Assembly: GCA_031317595.1 (NCBI GenBank)
Contig: JANCMB010000001.1
Span: 868,001 to 932,000, forward strand
Origin: Glutamicibacter sp. PS
Lineage (GTDB): Bacteria; Actinomycetota; Actinomycetes; Actinomycetales; Micrococcaceae
Direction of reading: 5' to 3'
Length of the DNA: 64,000 nt
The position numbers were made by a program, and so were the translations under genes. Below, in pieces: positions 1 to 9,549 of the stretch (within the stretch, counting starts at the first letter, position 1; the number at the start of each line of letters is the position of its first letter). The notes under the pieces are model-generated. The model saw nothing but the letters and a program-made list of their open reading frames with translations, did no database searches and was not told the origin of the DNA.

Positions 1-1812
1 ACCTCCTACACGCTGAAAACCTTCGATGGTAAGCGTTACCTGGAGCGCTACGAGGACCGCGTGTGCATGGTGGCCATGCACTTGGCCCGCGGTGATGAGA
101 AGCTTGCCGAGCAGTTAGTCGACGAGATCATCGGCGGCCGTTTCCAGCCGGCCACCCCGACCTTCCTGAACGCCGGTAAGGCGCAGCGTGGCGAACTGGT
201 CTCCTGCTTCCTGCTGCGTATCGAAGACAATATGGAATCTATCGCCCGCGCGGTGAACTCCTCCTTGCAGCTGTCCAAGCGTGGCGGTGGCGTCGCGCTG
301 TCGCTGACCAACCTGCGCGAACACGGTGCCCCGATCAAGCAGATCGAAAACCAGTCCTCCGGTGTCATCCCGGTGATGAAGCTTCTCGAGGATTCCTTCT
401 CCTACGCTAATCAGCTCGGTGCCCGTCAGGGTGCTGGCGCGGTGTACCTCAACGCGCACCACCCGGACATCTACCGCTTCTTGGATACCAAGCGCGAGAA
501 CGCCGATGAGAAGATCCGTATCAAGACCCTCTCCTTGGGTGTGGTCATTCCGGATATCACCTTCGAAATCGCGCGCAAGAATGAGGACATGTACCTGTTC
601 AGCCCCTATGACGTTGAGCGCGTCTACGGGGTGCCGTTCAGTGAAGTCTCGGTTACCGAAAAGTACTACGAGATGGTCGATGATTCGCGAATCCGTAAGA
701 CCAAGATCAATGCTCGTGAATTCTTCACCACACTGGCCGAGATCCAGTTCGAATCCGGTTACCCGTACATCATGTTCGAGGACACCGTAAACCGGGCTAA
801 CCCGATCGCCGGACGCATCACCATGTCGAATCTCTGCTCGGAGATTCTGCAGGTGTCCTCGGCTTCGGAGTTCTCCGATGACCTCAGCTACTCCAAGATC
901 GGCAAGGACATCTCCTGCAACTTGGGCTCGATGAACATTGCCAAGGCAATGGATGCTAAGGACCTTGGAAACTCCGTCGAAATCGCGATTCGCGCACTGA
1001 GCGCTGTATCCGATATGTCGAATATCGCTTCCGTCCCGTCGATTGCCGATGGCAATGCGAAGTCTCACGCCATTGGTTTGGGGCAGATGAACCTGCATGG
1101 TTTCTTGGCACGTGAGCACGTTTACTATGGCTCTGAGGAAGGTATTGATTTCACCAATATCTACTTCTACACGATCCTGTTCCACGCGCTGAGCGCATCG
1201 AATAAGATCGCCATTGAACGCGGCGAGACCTTCGATAACTTCGAGAACTCGGCCTACGCAAGCGGTGAGTTCTTCGACAAGTACACCGAGCAGGTCTGGG
1301 CTCCGGCCACTGCACGCGTACAGGAGCTGTTCGAAGGCATCCACATTCCGACTCAGGAAGACTGGCTGCAGCTGAAGGCTTCCGTGATGGAGCACGGTAT
1401 CTACAACCAGAACCTGCAGGCCATCCCGCCGACCGGTTCGATCTCGTACATCAACAACTCGACCTCCTCGATCCACCCGGTCGCCGCAAAGATCGAGATC
1501 CGCAAGGAAGGTAAGATCGGCCGCGTCTACTACCCGGCTCCTTACATGAACAACGAGAATATCGAGTTCTACGAGGATGCGTACGAGATCGGTTACGAGA
1601 AGATCATCGACACCTACGCCGCAGCAACGCAGCACGTCGACCAGGGCCTGTCGTTGACCTTGTTCTTCAAGGACACCGTCACCACACGTGACATCAACAA
1701 GGCGCAGATCTACGCATGGCGCAAGGGCATCAAGACCCTGTATTACATCCGCTTGCGCCAGATGGCGTTGGAGGGCACCGAAGTAGATAACTGCGTGTCC
1801 TGCATGCTGTAG
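1..1812 (+). CDS. nrdE: Ribonucleoside-diphosphate reductase alpha subunit, class Ib (5' partial)
   Basis: This is the large catalytic subunit that reduces ribonucleoside diphosphates to deoxyribonucleotides, working with the NrdF radical subunit. The reading frame is open from base 1 ([10 protein letters not shown]...), so the N-terminus lies upstream of the window. Visible signatures are [13 protein letters not shown], the SKRGGGVAL stretch, [12 protein letters not shown] near the active-site region, and the C-terminal tail ending NCVSCML, whose two cysteines serve as the shuttle dithiol that re-reduces the active site. About 603 residues are present of roughly 700 expected. nrdF follows 210 bp downstream on the same strand, the usual partner. 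Upstream nrdH and nrdI would be expected but are outside the window. Confidence 0.97.
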   Translation, partial: TSYTLKTFDGKRYLERYEDRVCMVAMHLARGDEKLAEQLVDEIIGGRFQPATPTFLNAGKAQRGELVSCFLLRIEDNMESIARAVNSSLQLSKRGGGVALSLTNLREHGAPIKQIENQSSGVIPVMKLLEDSFSYANQLGARQGAGAVYLNAHHPDIYRFLDTKRENADEKIRIKTLSLGVVIPDITFEIARKNEDMYLFSPYDVERVYGVPFSEVSVTEKYYEMVDDSRIRKTKINAREFFTTLAEIQFESGYPYIMFEDTVNRANPIAGRITMSNLCSEILQVSSASEFSDDLSYSKIGKDISCNLGSMNIAKAMDAKDLGNSVEIAIRALSAVSDMSNIASVPSIADGNAKSHAIGLGQMNLHGFLAREHVYYGSEEGIDFTNIYFYTILFHALSASNKIAIERGETFDNFENSAYASGEFFDKYTEQVWAPATARVQELFEGIHIPTQEDWLQLKASVMEHGIYNQNLQAIPPTGSISYINNSTSSIHPVAAKIEIRKEGKIGRVYYPAPYMNNENIEFYEDAYEIGYEKIIDTYAAATQHVDQGLSLTLFFKDTVTTRDINKAQIYAWRKGIKTLYYIRLRQMALEGTEVDNCVSCML

Positions 1813-1847
1813 CAGCAACGTACCGGTGGCGAAGAACCACCGGGGTC

Positions 1848-1895
1848 CAGTGGAGGTTGCCGCTGTGAATCGGTCACAGTGGATAGCCTCCACTG
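1848..1895 (+). terminator. Compound hairpin after nrdE
   Basis: The outer arms CAGTGGAGG (1848-1856) and CCTCCACTG (1887-1895) pair perfectly. An inner stem CTGTGA (1863-1868) / TCACAG (1874-1879) pairs around a 5-nt loop. There is no strong T-run. A second 11-bp hairpin (AATCTCTGTCA 1942-1952 with TGACGGAGATT 1954-1964) lies further on, before nrdF. The pair probably attenuates or ends the nrdE transcript, leaving nrdF partly on its own promoter. Confidence 0.55.
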
Positions 1896-2016
1896 CAGCA
1901 TAAATTTACTAGTCATTACCTATTCTTTGGCTTTCCGGTGCAATCTCTGTCAGTGACGGAGATTTAGGTAGGGGAGTAAAGTTGTAGGTGGGTACAGAGA
2001 ACACTTTCTTTGATGA

Positions 2017-2997
<981 letters not shown>

Positions 2998-3031
2998 GAG
3001 TCTGTGCCTTATAGGTCGATCGCCGGAATGT

Positions 3032-3073
3032 GCCCGGAATTCGCGTAATTTTACGTGGGTTCCGGGCCTTTTT
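3032..3073 (+). terminator. Rho-independent terminator after nrdF
   Basis: GCCCGGAA (3032-3039) pairs perfectly with TTCCGGGC (3060-3067). The stem continues inward through CGCGTAA/TTACGTG with a wobble, and a CCTTTTT run follows immediately. This is a textbook intrinsic terminator. Confidence 0.9.
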
Positions 3074-3181
3074 GCTTCCGGGCAGTGAATCAGCCATTGA
3101 GAAAACCTTACTCGGGTGTGGCGATAAAATGGCTCCTCTAAAATAGTGTACGTGCCGTTTACTAAGTGCTACCGTGAAGCC

Positions 3182-5584
3182 ATGAATCGCGAAACAGTAT
3201 TGCCACTTGAGTCCTCTGAAGGAACGCTCGCGGCCATCGGGGGGAAGGCGCTGGGTCTGGCACGCCTGCTGGCACTGGGAGAGCGCGTTCCGCCAGGATT
3301 CGTGATAACTACCGACGTCTATAACGCGGCGCGCCAGGACTCTAATGATGCAGCGCTCACCGTTCCAGAAGTGGATGAGCATGCGATTCGTGAAGCCTAC
3401 CGACAGCTCGGATCCCCGCTAGTTGCTGTACGTTCCAGTGCAACCGCCGAAGACCTGCCCGGTGCAGCGTTTGCCGGGCAACAGGAAACCTATCTAGGCG
3501 TGCTTGGGGAGGAAGCATTGCTGGAAGCGATAACGGACTGTTGGGCTTCATTGCACTCTGAGCGGGCACGTAGCTACCGAAACGAGCGAGGTATCGACGA
3601 ATCAGAGGTATCGATCGCTGTCGTTGTACAGCGAATGGTAGACGCTGATTTTGCCGGCGTTATGTTCACCGCCGACCCGGTCACGGGCGACCGGAAGCGC
3701 GTAGTTATTGAGTCCAGTCCGGGACTAGGCGAAGCTGTGGTCTCAGGGTTGGTCACCACTGATCGTGCAGTCGTAGCAGAGGATGGGCTGATACTTGAGC
3801 GTCGTGCCGGTGCGCCGGAAGCGGTTATCCGGCTTAAAGCGTCCGGCGGCGTCAGCACCGAGCGTGGCCAAGGTGAGGCGCGTCTTGAGGAATCACAACT
3901 CAATGAACTAGCTGCCGCTGGGCGGAGGATCCGCGACGGGTTTGACCGGCCGATGGATATCGAATGGGCCGCGGTGGGTTCGGAACTCTATATTCTCCAG
4001 GCTCGTCCCATGACGGCACTTCCGCCGGCACCGCGCAAACTTGGTTCCGTAGAACGAAAAGTCGCCCCCATGCTCTATGAACTACTGCCGCAACGGCCCA
4101 CACCCATGGAAGTGGACGCGTGGATTACGCCCGGTATAGCCAAACTGGTCGCGCGAATGATGGGAGGCATCGCCGGAGTGCACGTGGACTATTCCGCCTC
4201 CCTTGTCCGGGAAGACGGCATCGTTACCGAATTCGTTCCCACCCGTCCGAAACCGACTCTTGCTACCCCGTTGCGGATCGTCCAAGCCCTTGGCCAGCGA
4301 CCGTTGACTGGTGGGTGGCGAAATGACCCGCTCTACGCCACATATCTGCGTCAGTGCAGTGAACTCGATCGGCTTCCACTCCGTGACCTACCGTGGCGGG
4401 AACTAGTCGAAATTCCCTCGCGCGCGTGCAGTAGCATGCAGCTGGTCGCCGAGCTGAGGGTGAAGTACCTGCGCCCAGCCGTCTCCAACGGACTGAAACT
4501 CGTCGCGGCCTTGGCGATCACCGGACAGCTCGAACTACTTTCCGAGCTGTCTATTACTCCTCATACCGAGACGCACAGAATCAACGAGCGCCTCTCTGAC
4601 ATTGCGGCCGAGCTGACCCAGAATCCTGGGGCCATGCAGACGCTAGCGCAACACTCTGGTCGAGAGGCTCTCGCCGCATTGAATAACAACCCAGCAACCG
4701 CTCAGCTCGCTTCGCGTATTGACGAGTTCTTGATGACCTACGGCCATCGGGAATCGGCAAGCCTCATGTTGCCTCGGGTTCCGACTTGGGGTGCCGATCC
4801 AACACCGGTGACTCATCTTCTGGGAGTGCTGGGCAATGGCGCGCACGAGTCCTCGGCCGGAGAACAACACGCCCTAAAACGGTTGCTAGCCCATCCGCTG
4901 CTTCGTGCCCAACCGGTTGCCGAGAAGGTGCGCTCCTGGGTGCATGGTGTGCAGGAATTTATCGCGGTTCGCGAAGACACGCATTTCGAGATCACTCGAA
5001 CTATGCCGGTTGTTCGTGCCGCCATAGAAGAGATGGGAAGGCGCCTGAATGCCGGTGGAGGACTCCAGCAGTCCGAAGACGTTTGGTTCCTGGATTATGC
5101 AATCTTGCGACAGGCTTCCGACGAAAAACTGCTGTGCACAGAGAACAACGCGCAACGGGCGGCCGAACGTCGACGCCGTCACGATGAACTGGCTGCGGCG
5201 CCGCTGATCTCTCCGGCCACACTCTACGATCTGTCGCCGGTATCGGGGGCACTACTTCACGGCACTGGTTCCGGAGGTGGCAGGGTAACCGCACCGGTTC
5301 GCCTAGTACATAGTGCGGCGGAATTCGACCGGCTCTTACCGGGAGAAATCTTGGTTTGCCCGGTCACAAACCCCTCGTGGACACCTTTATTCGCCCGTGC
5401 CGCCGGGGTTGTCGTCGATCACGGGTCGGCCGGCTCCCACGCCGCCATCGTCGCCCGGGAGTATCGTATTCCGGCCGTAATGGGGTGTGCATCGGGCACC
5501 ACAACGCTCACCGATGGGCAATGGGTCACCGTGGACGGGGATCGAGGCTTGGTTCTGGAGGCTACTAATGAGCACGCCAACTGA
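3182..5584 (+). CDS. PEP-synthase/rifampicin-phosphotransferase-like dikinase
   Basis: This is a three-part phosphotransfer enzyme of the PEP-utilising superfamily. An N-terminal ATP-grasp (PPDK_N) domain, roughly residues 1-300, carries GGKALGLARLLALGE, VPPGFVITTDVY and VRSSATAEDLPGAAFAGQQE. A middle region (about 300-680) matches no domain I can name. The C-terminal swivelling phospho-histidine domain contains NPSWTPLFARAAGVV and GSAGSHAAIVAREYRIPAV, with His753 as the likely phosphorylated residue. The C-terminal TIM barrel of true PEP synthase is absent. This domain order and the 800-residue length match rifampicin phosphotransferases (about 870 aa), though many uncharacterised relatives look alike. 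I chose ATG 3182 over the in-frame GTG 3146 because the added residues look non-conserved; a TAAAAT box at 3139-3144 could serve as -10. The 3' end overlaps the TetR gene by 17 bp. Confidence 0.85.
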   Translation: MNRETVLPLESSEGTLAAIGGKALGLARLLALGERVPPGFVITTDVYNAARQDSNDAALTVPEVDEHAIREAYRQLGSPLVAVRSSATAEDLPGAAFAGQQETYLGVLGEEALLEAITDCWASLHSERARSYRNERGIDESEVSIAVVVQRMVDADFAGVMFTADPVTGDRKRVVIESSPGLGEAVVSGLVTTDRAVVAEDGLILERRAGAPEAVIRLKASGGVSTERGQGEARLEESQLNELAAAGRRIRDGFDRPMDIEWAAVGSELYILQARPMTALPPAPRKLGSVERKVAPMLYELLPQRPTPMEVDAWITPGIAKLVARMMGGIAGVHVDYSASLVREDGIVTEFVPTRPKPTLATPLRIVQALGQRPLTGGWRNDPLYATYLRQCSELDRLPLRDLPWRELVEIPSRACSSMQLVAELRVKYLRPAVSNGLKLVAALAITGQLELLSELSITPHTETHRINERLSDIAAELTQNPGAMQTLAQHSGREALAALNNNPATAQLASRIDEFLMTYGHRESASLMLPRVPTWGADPTPVTHLLGVLGNGAHESSAGEQHALKRLLAHPLLRAQPVAEKVRSWVHGVQEFIAVREDTHFEITRTMPVVRAAIEEMGRRLNAGGGLQQSEDVWFLDYAILRQASDEKLLCTENNAQRAAERRRRHDELAAAPLISPATLYDLSPVSGALLHGTGSGGGRVTAPVRLVHSAAEFDRLLPGEILVCPVTNPSWTPLFARAAGVVVDHGSAGSHAAIVAREYRIPAVMGCASGTTTLTDGQWVTVDGDRGLVLEATNEHAN

Positions 5585-6164
5585 TCATCGTTCAGCGCCG
5601 CGCCGCCGTGGGGAGGAACTTGTCGACGCGATCCTATCGGCAGCCTGCCAAGAGCTTATCGAGGTTGGCTACGCCAAACTCAGCTATGAGTCGGTAGCCC
5701 GGAGGTCTGGGGCCTCGAAGGTCTCCATCTATCGGAGGTGGCCAACTAAGCCAGAACTGGTTAAATCGGCTGCCGCCCATCACGCGCATATTCCCCAACT
5801 ACCCGGGGAGCCGTCGACCCTCCAAGCGGACCTACGCTCGGTGCTCGGGGACGTAGCTCGGCAGATTGATGCACCGATCGGGCAACTCCTACGCGCGCTG
5901 ATGGCCGCGAGCGTTGCGGAACAAGCGCCGAGCATGGCCGAACTTTCGTGGGGGATGGGACCGGGTTTAATGCGCAAAGTAGCCGAGCAGGCGGTGGCTC
6001 GTGGTGAACTTTCAGATGTACCCGTGGGTCTCGTCCTCAGCGTTCCCACCGATCTCATCAAACAACGCTTCATCAGTTACGGCATCGTGAATCAAGAGTT
6101 CATCGACGATCTAGTACAGCTGATCGTGCTTCCCTTATGGCTGGGAGATAAGTCCTCACGGTAA
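5568..6164 (+). CDS. TetR/AcrR-family transcriptional regulator
   Basis: The 198-residue protein has an N-terminal TetR DNA-binding domain (about residues 10-60: EELVDAILSAACQELIEVG, then YAKLSYESVARRSGASKVSIYRRWPTKPELV) followed by an all-helical ligand-binding half. The ATG at 5568 has CTGGAGG 7 nt upstream and lies inside the end of the preceding kinase gene (17-bp overlap), implying co-transcription and translational coupling. It is followed 81 bp later by an MFS exporter on the same strand. By position it probably controls the kinase, itself and the exporter in response to a small molecule. The inducer is unknown. Confidence 0.92.
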   Translation: MSTPTDHRSAPRRRGEELVDAILSAACQELIEVGYAKLSYESVARRSGASKVSIYRRWPTKPELVKSAAAHHAHIPQLPGEPSTLQADLRSVLGDVARQIDAPIGQLLRALMAASVAEQAPSMAELSWGMGPGLMRKVAEQAVARGELSDVPVGLVLSVPTDLIKQRFISYGIVNQEFIDDLVQLIVLPLWLGDKSSR

Positions 6165-6245
6165 CGATACGGGGCGCTATTCGCGAGTAAGGCACGGTGT
6201 CATAGTCTTGAGCACAGAGCCTGTCATAAAGGAGCCACCACAGCC

Positions 6246-7523
6246 ATGTCACGTCTTGCTGCCGAGGAGTACAACGAGTCACAGATCGCCGTGATCCGCC
6301 GTCGGTCCATCGGTATTCTCGCGCTGGGACAGATACTCGGAGGATTAGGCGGCGGGGCCACGCTCACCCTTGGATCCTTGCTGATTGTCCACGTCTCTGG
6401 CCTGGACTCATTGGCGGGAATGGCTGCGACCATGAACACCTTGGGCGCCGCGGCCATGTCGGTACCCTTGGCGATGCTGGCCCAGCGGCTGGGACGCCGA
6501 ATGTCGCTATCGACCGGAGCATTGATAGCGGTACTTGGATCTGCACTCATTGTTACCGGTGCGGTATGGAATTCCGTCTTAGTTCTCTTGGTCGGCATGC
6601 TCGTGCTAGGAACGGCCTCGGCCATGAACTTGCAATCACGTTTTGCGGCTACCGATCTTTCCGATGAACGCACGCGGGGACGAGATTTGTCGCTAGTCGT
6701 ATGGGCTACCACCGTAGGGGCAGTACTCGGCCCGAACCTCTTTGCCCCAGGTGAGGTGATTTCTTCTTCGTTGGGTCTGCCGACCTACACGGGCGGCTTC
6801 CTCATCGCCATGGCCGCCCAGATTCTAGGTCTCATTGTCTACTGGGCGGGCTTACGCCCAGATCCGATGGTGGTGGCATGGCAGCGCGCAGGGATTGCCG
6901 GAACCCAGGTGGTTCGGCGCACCGGCGCAGGGTTCCGTCTGTTACGTGAGCTTCCGGCGGCACGGCGTGCGGTGCTGACCGTAGCGCTCAGCCACGCATA
7001 CATGGTTTCACTTATGTCGATGACGCCGGTGCATATGCAACATCACGGCGCATCGCTGACACTGATCGGATTTACGATCTCACTGCATGTGCTGGGCATG
7101 TACGCTTTCTCACCGATCTTCGGTTGGCTTACCGACCGCCTTGGCGCCGCCCGTATAGTGATGATTGGCCAGATACTGCTCATTGCCGCGAGCCTTTGCG
7201 TCTGGATGAACCCGACGGGACATGCTCTGGTAACCGTGGCCCTAGCCTTGCTGGGATTGGGATGGTCGGCGGCGACGGTGGCCGGTTCGACCATGGTTTC
7301 AGCGGCGGCACCCCTGGCCGAGCGCACCGCGCTACAAGGAACCTCAGACCTCCTCATGAATTTGGCCGGGGCACTGGGCGGGCTCTGTGCCGGGCCTGTC
7401 CTTGCGCTCGCCGGGTTCGAGGGGCTTGCCATGATTCTGTTGGCTCTGGCCCTGATCGTTGTGTTCTTGAATCGCGATGCCTGGTCGCTGGGCCTCTCGC
7501 GCCAGAAACTCCTCGATGATTAA
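6246..7523 (+). CDS. MFS transporter
   Basis: A 425-residue integral membrane protein with about 12 hydrophobic segments. It carries the loop-2 type motif MLAQRLGRRMSLSTGA after TM2 and its repeat GWLTDRLGAARIV after TM8, which mark the major facilitator superfamily. The ATG at 6246 is preceded by AAGGAG. It follows the TetR gene and the rifampicin-phosphotransferase-like gene in the same direction, so a role in drug or toxic-metabolite efflux is likely. The substrate cannot be read from sequence. Confidence 0.93.
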   Translation: MSRLAAEEYNESQIAVIRRRSIGILALGQILGGLGGGATLTLGSLLIVHVSGLDSLAGMAATMNTLGAAAMSVPLAMLAQRLGRRMSLSTGALIAVLGSALIVTGAVWNSVLVLLVGMLVLGTASAMNLQSRFAATDLSDERTRGRDLSLVVWATTVGAVLGPNLFAPGEVISSSLGLPTYTGGFLIAMAAQILGLIVYWAGLRPDPMVVAWQRAGIAGTQVVRRTGAGFRLLRELPAARRAVLTVALSHAYMVSLMSMTPVHMQHHGASLTLIGFTISLHVLGMYAFSPIFGWLTDRLGAARIVMIGQILLIAASLCVWMNPTGHALVTVALALLGLGWSAATVAGSTMVSAAAPLAERTALQGTSDLLMNLAGALGGLCAGPVLALAGFEGLAMILLALALIVVFLNRDAWSLGLSRQKLLDD

Positions 7524-7862
7524 CACCAGGTGCACGCTTAGTGCGCTGACGTGTGGAATGCTCTCAAGCCTCCCAGACGTCCGTGGAGCCTGCCATCCTG
7601 TGGCGATGAAGCGTGGTTTATCTCGGGCTCAATCTGGCGATGATTCGTGGCCTGAGGCCACCAGCCCCACAGATTTTTGAAACCTGAGTCCTCGCGCAGA
7701 GTTTGGCGGTGTCGCTGTTTTTTCAACCTAGCCGGCGTTAGCGTGAATGTGGTTCCGAGCCGCAACCAGAGAAGCGTTGCGCCATGGGAGAGACCGACGG
7801 TTAGCAACCCCGGGGTCTCGAGGAATCGATGGTGACACGGATACACAGGAGGGGAAGAGCAG
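7524..7862. other. Gene-free stretch between MFS gene and stress island
   Basis: I see no convincing coding region here. A short perfect hairpin GTGGCC-TGA-GGCCAC lies at 7647-7661, without a good T-run, and may terminate the upstream MFS transcript. The right end carries the strong ribosome binding site (AGGAGG) of the next small gene. Confidence 0.5.
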
Positions 7863-8042
7863 ATGACTGAGATCAACGAGCCAGAGAACCCTGACTCCAC
7901 CGACACTAAGGACACCAACGAGAGCGCCGAAACGCTACGGCATAGTAGTGACAGCGGTGTGGCCCGGCATGGGAAGCGGGCAGAAAAACCGAAGGACGAT
8001 CAGACCACCGAGGACGATGATGAACGGTTTGACGCTGGATAG
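7863..8042 (+). CDS. Small acidic hydrophilic protein (59 aa)
   Basis: A strong AGGAGG lies about 9 nt before ATG 7863. The frame encodes 59 residues rich in Asp, Glu, Thr, Ser and Asn (MTEINEPENPDSTDTKDTNE at the N-terminus; DDQTTEDDDERFDAG at the C-terminus) with no hydrophobic segment, so it is probably disordered. No family is recognised. It is the first of several small polar proteins in this island and ends before a long palindromic terminator. Shared context suggests stress-related expression; this is inference. Confidence 0.68.
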   Translation: MTEINEPENPDSTDTKDTNESAETLRHSSDSGVARHGKRAEKPKDDQTTEDDDERFDAG

Positions 8043-8167
8043 TTCGGGAGCGAACGCAAGCGGCACACGGTAAAACCGACCGGACCGATGGAACCAGGCT
8101 CGTAAAGGGTGCAAGTTAGTCTCTACAGCCCGGCGATCCACATATCGTTTCTACGCATTAAATAAGA

Positions 8168-8211
8168 CTTGGCGTTTGCTACCTCCGTGCACGGAGGTAG
8201 CAAACGCCAAG
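8168..8211. terminator. 44-bp perfect palindrome, bidirectional terminator
   Basis: Bases 8168-8211 form a perfect palindrome (arms CTTGGCGTTTGCTACCTCCG and its complement around a TGCA centre). CTTTT follows on the plus strand and TCTTATTT on the minus strand. It sits exactly between two convergent genes (7863-8042 plus, 8236-8658 minus), so it most likely terminates both. Confidence 0.85.
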
Positions 8212-8235
8212 CTTTTGACCAGACAGGTAACTGTC

Positions 8236-8658
8236 TTAGTCGTTAGGCTCGGATACTTCAGAAACCAGTTCGCCGGTCCCTTGGGTGTCGTAGTAGCGGG
8301 CAACGTCGGCCTGAGCCAACATACCGACGAGTTTGTGCCCGTCGATTACCGGCAGTCGGCGTACCTGATGCCGTTGCATGGTTCGAATTGCCTCGTCGAC
8401 GGAATCGTCGGCACCGATTGTCACCGGCTTGCCTTGGGCGTATTCGGAAACCTTGCGGGTTGAGCCGGCAACATCGTTGGCGACACAGTTCACCACGATA
8501 TCCCGATCGGTGATGGTACCGGCAAGCTGATCGTCGGTCCCACAGATGGGCAACATACCCACATCGAGATCCCGCATGAGCTGCGCGGCATTCTGGATCG
8601 TGTCCTGCTCGTTGACGCACTGTGCAGGAGAGGTCATGAGTTCGCGTGCGCTGACCAT
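8236..8658 (-). CDS. Tandem CBS-domain protein
   Basis: A 140-residue protein made of one CBS pair. The first CBS (about 5-60) runs from ARELMTSPAQCVNEQDTIQN to LAGTITDRDIVVN. The second (about 70-130) includes PVTIGADDSVDEAIRTMQRH and RRLPVIDGHKLVGMLAQADV. Such stand-alone pairs bind adenine nucleotides and act as energy or stress sensors. ATG at 8658 is preceded by AAGGAAG; longer upstream starts would add unrelated residues. It is divergent from the small gene at 8857 and ends at the bidirectional palindrome. General-stress expression is inferred from its neighbours. Confidence 0.93.
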   Translation of the reverse strand: MVSARELMTSPAQCVNEQDTIQNAAQLMRDLDVGMLPICGTDDQLAGTITDRDIVVNCVANDVAGSTRKVSEYAQGKPVTIGADDSVDEAIRTMQRHQVRRLPVIDGHKLVGMLAQADVARYYDTQGTGELVSEVSEPND

Positions 8659-8856
8659 GGTTCTTCCTTTCGTTGGGTGCGGACGTGACCCACCATGGGG
8701 CACATGCCAAGCCGATTCAACGATTGCCAGCGACCTCAAAGGCGCCGTGGGCCGAAGCTGGCAAGAACCTATTAAGCGTGTACCACGGGCATAGACACTG
8801 GTATCGGTAGAGGAACGCACCCGAGGGCGCTTGAGCAACCAGAAGGGATCACCGTG

Positions 8857-9051
8857 ATGGGATTTTTGGACAAGGCCAAACACGCAATCAGCCAGACGGT
8901 GGAAAGCCTGAAGGACACCAACAAGCATGACCAGGACGAGGGCACAGGGGACTCTGTGCCAGATCATGCCGACTCGGTGCAGGGGTATGACCCGGAACTG
9001 GACGCTTCCGAAGATGACCAGTATGACCCAGAGGACGAGGAACGCGGCTAG
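8857..9051 (+). CDS. Small acidic protein with amphipathic N-terminus (64 aa)
   Basis: The protein begins MGFLDKAKHAISQTVESLKD, a likely amphipathic helix, and continues into an Asp/Glu-rich disordered tail (YDPELDASEDDQYDPEDEE). AGAAGGGA lies 8-9 nt before ATG 8857; an in-frame GTG at 8854 is the alternative start. No named family recognised. The helix-plus-acidic-tail plan resembles small antitoxin-like or CsbD-like stress proteins only loosely, so no function is given. It is divergent from the CBS gene across a 198-bp intergenic region. Confidence 0.75.
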   Translation: MGFLDKAKHAISQTVESLKDTNKHDQDEGTGDSVPDHADSVQGYDPELDASEDDQYDPEDEERG

Positions 9052-9228
9052 CTGTATCGGGGGAGGCTTCGAATCCAAAGTGCAATAGCTCTTCATAGGT
9101 TGCACACCAGATTTGGAGACGACGCTAAACCAGGTTCGGGCTCGATACCCCGCTTAGCACTAACCGCGAGTACCGCACGGGCAATATCCGTTTCGCCGTG
9201 CGAATACACCAATGGAGAAGGAGTAGTC

Positions 9229-9540
9229 ATGACCTTGAATAACTCAGAATTCGATAATGTCCGTCAGGATGAGGACATCGATGAACCATTGGACGGGCGC
9301 GATAGTCAGCCGATGCCCGGCTCACCGGACGCTACCGCCGAGTTGAACTCCGAAGACCCGCTTCGTGGAGTAGACCAAGTACTCGAAGAAAACGATCTGG
9401 ACCCACTGCAGCTGAACCCCGAGAATTTGCCCTCGGAGTCTGCAACCGGTGAGGCCCAGGCAGCGGAGAGTGACTCCGATGCGGAGGCGAACCACCGCGC
9501 CAATCTTCCGGATCAGCGCGACAACCCGGACCACGAGTAG
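9229..9540 (+). CDS. Small acidic hydrophilic protein (103 aa)
   Basis: The true start is probably ATG 9229, preceded by GAGAAGGAG; upstream in-frame codons from 9100 give an unrelated basic extension. The 103-residue product (MTLNNSEFDNVRQDEDIDEP...) is strongly acidic, low-complexity and without hydrophobic segments, ending DQRDNPDHE. It stops 9 bp before the ThDP enzyme, with which it probably shares a transcript. No family recognised. Confidence 0.8.
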   Translation: MTLNNSEFDNVRQDEDIDEPLDGRDSQPMPGSPDATAELNSEDPLRGVDQVLEENDLDPLQLNPENLPSESATGEAQAAESDSDAEANHRANLPDQRDNPDHE

Positions 9541-9549
9541 GAGCGGTGT

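Noticed and set aside
115..1893. 592-residue open frame on the minus strand opposite nrdE
   Set aside because: It is the antisense shadow of nrdE, whose protein is unambiguous; the shadow has no ribosome binding site and a composition typical of reversed codons.
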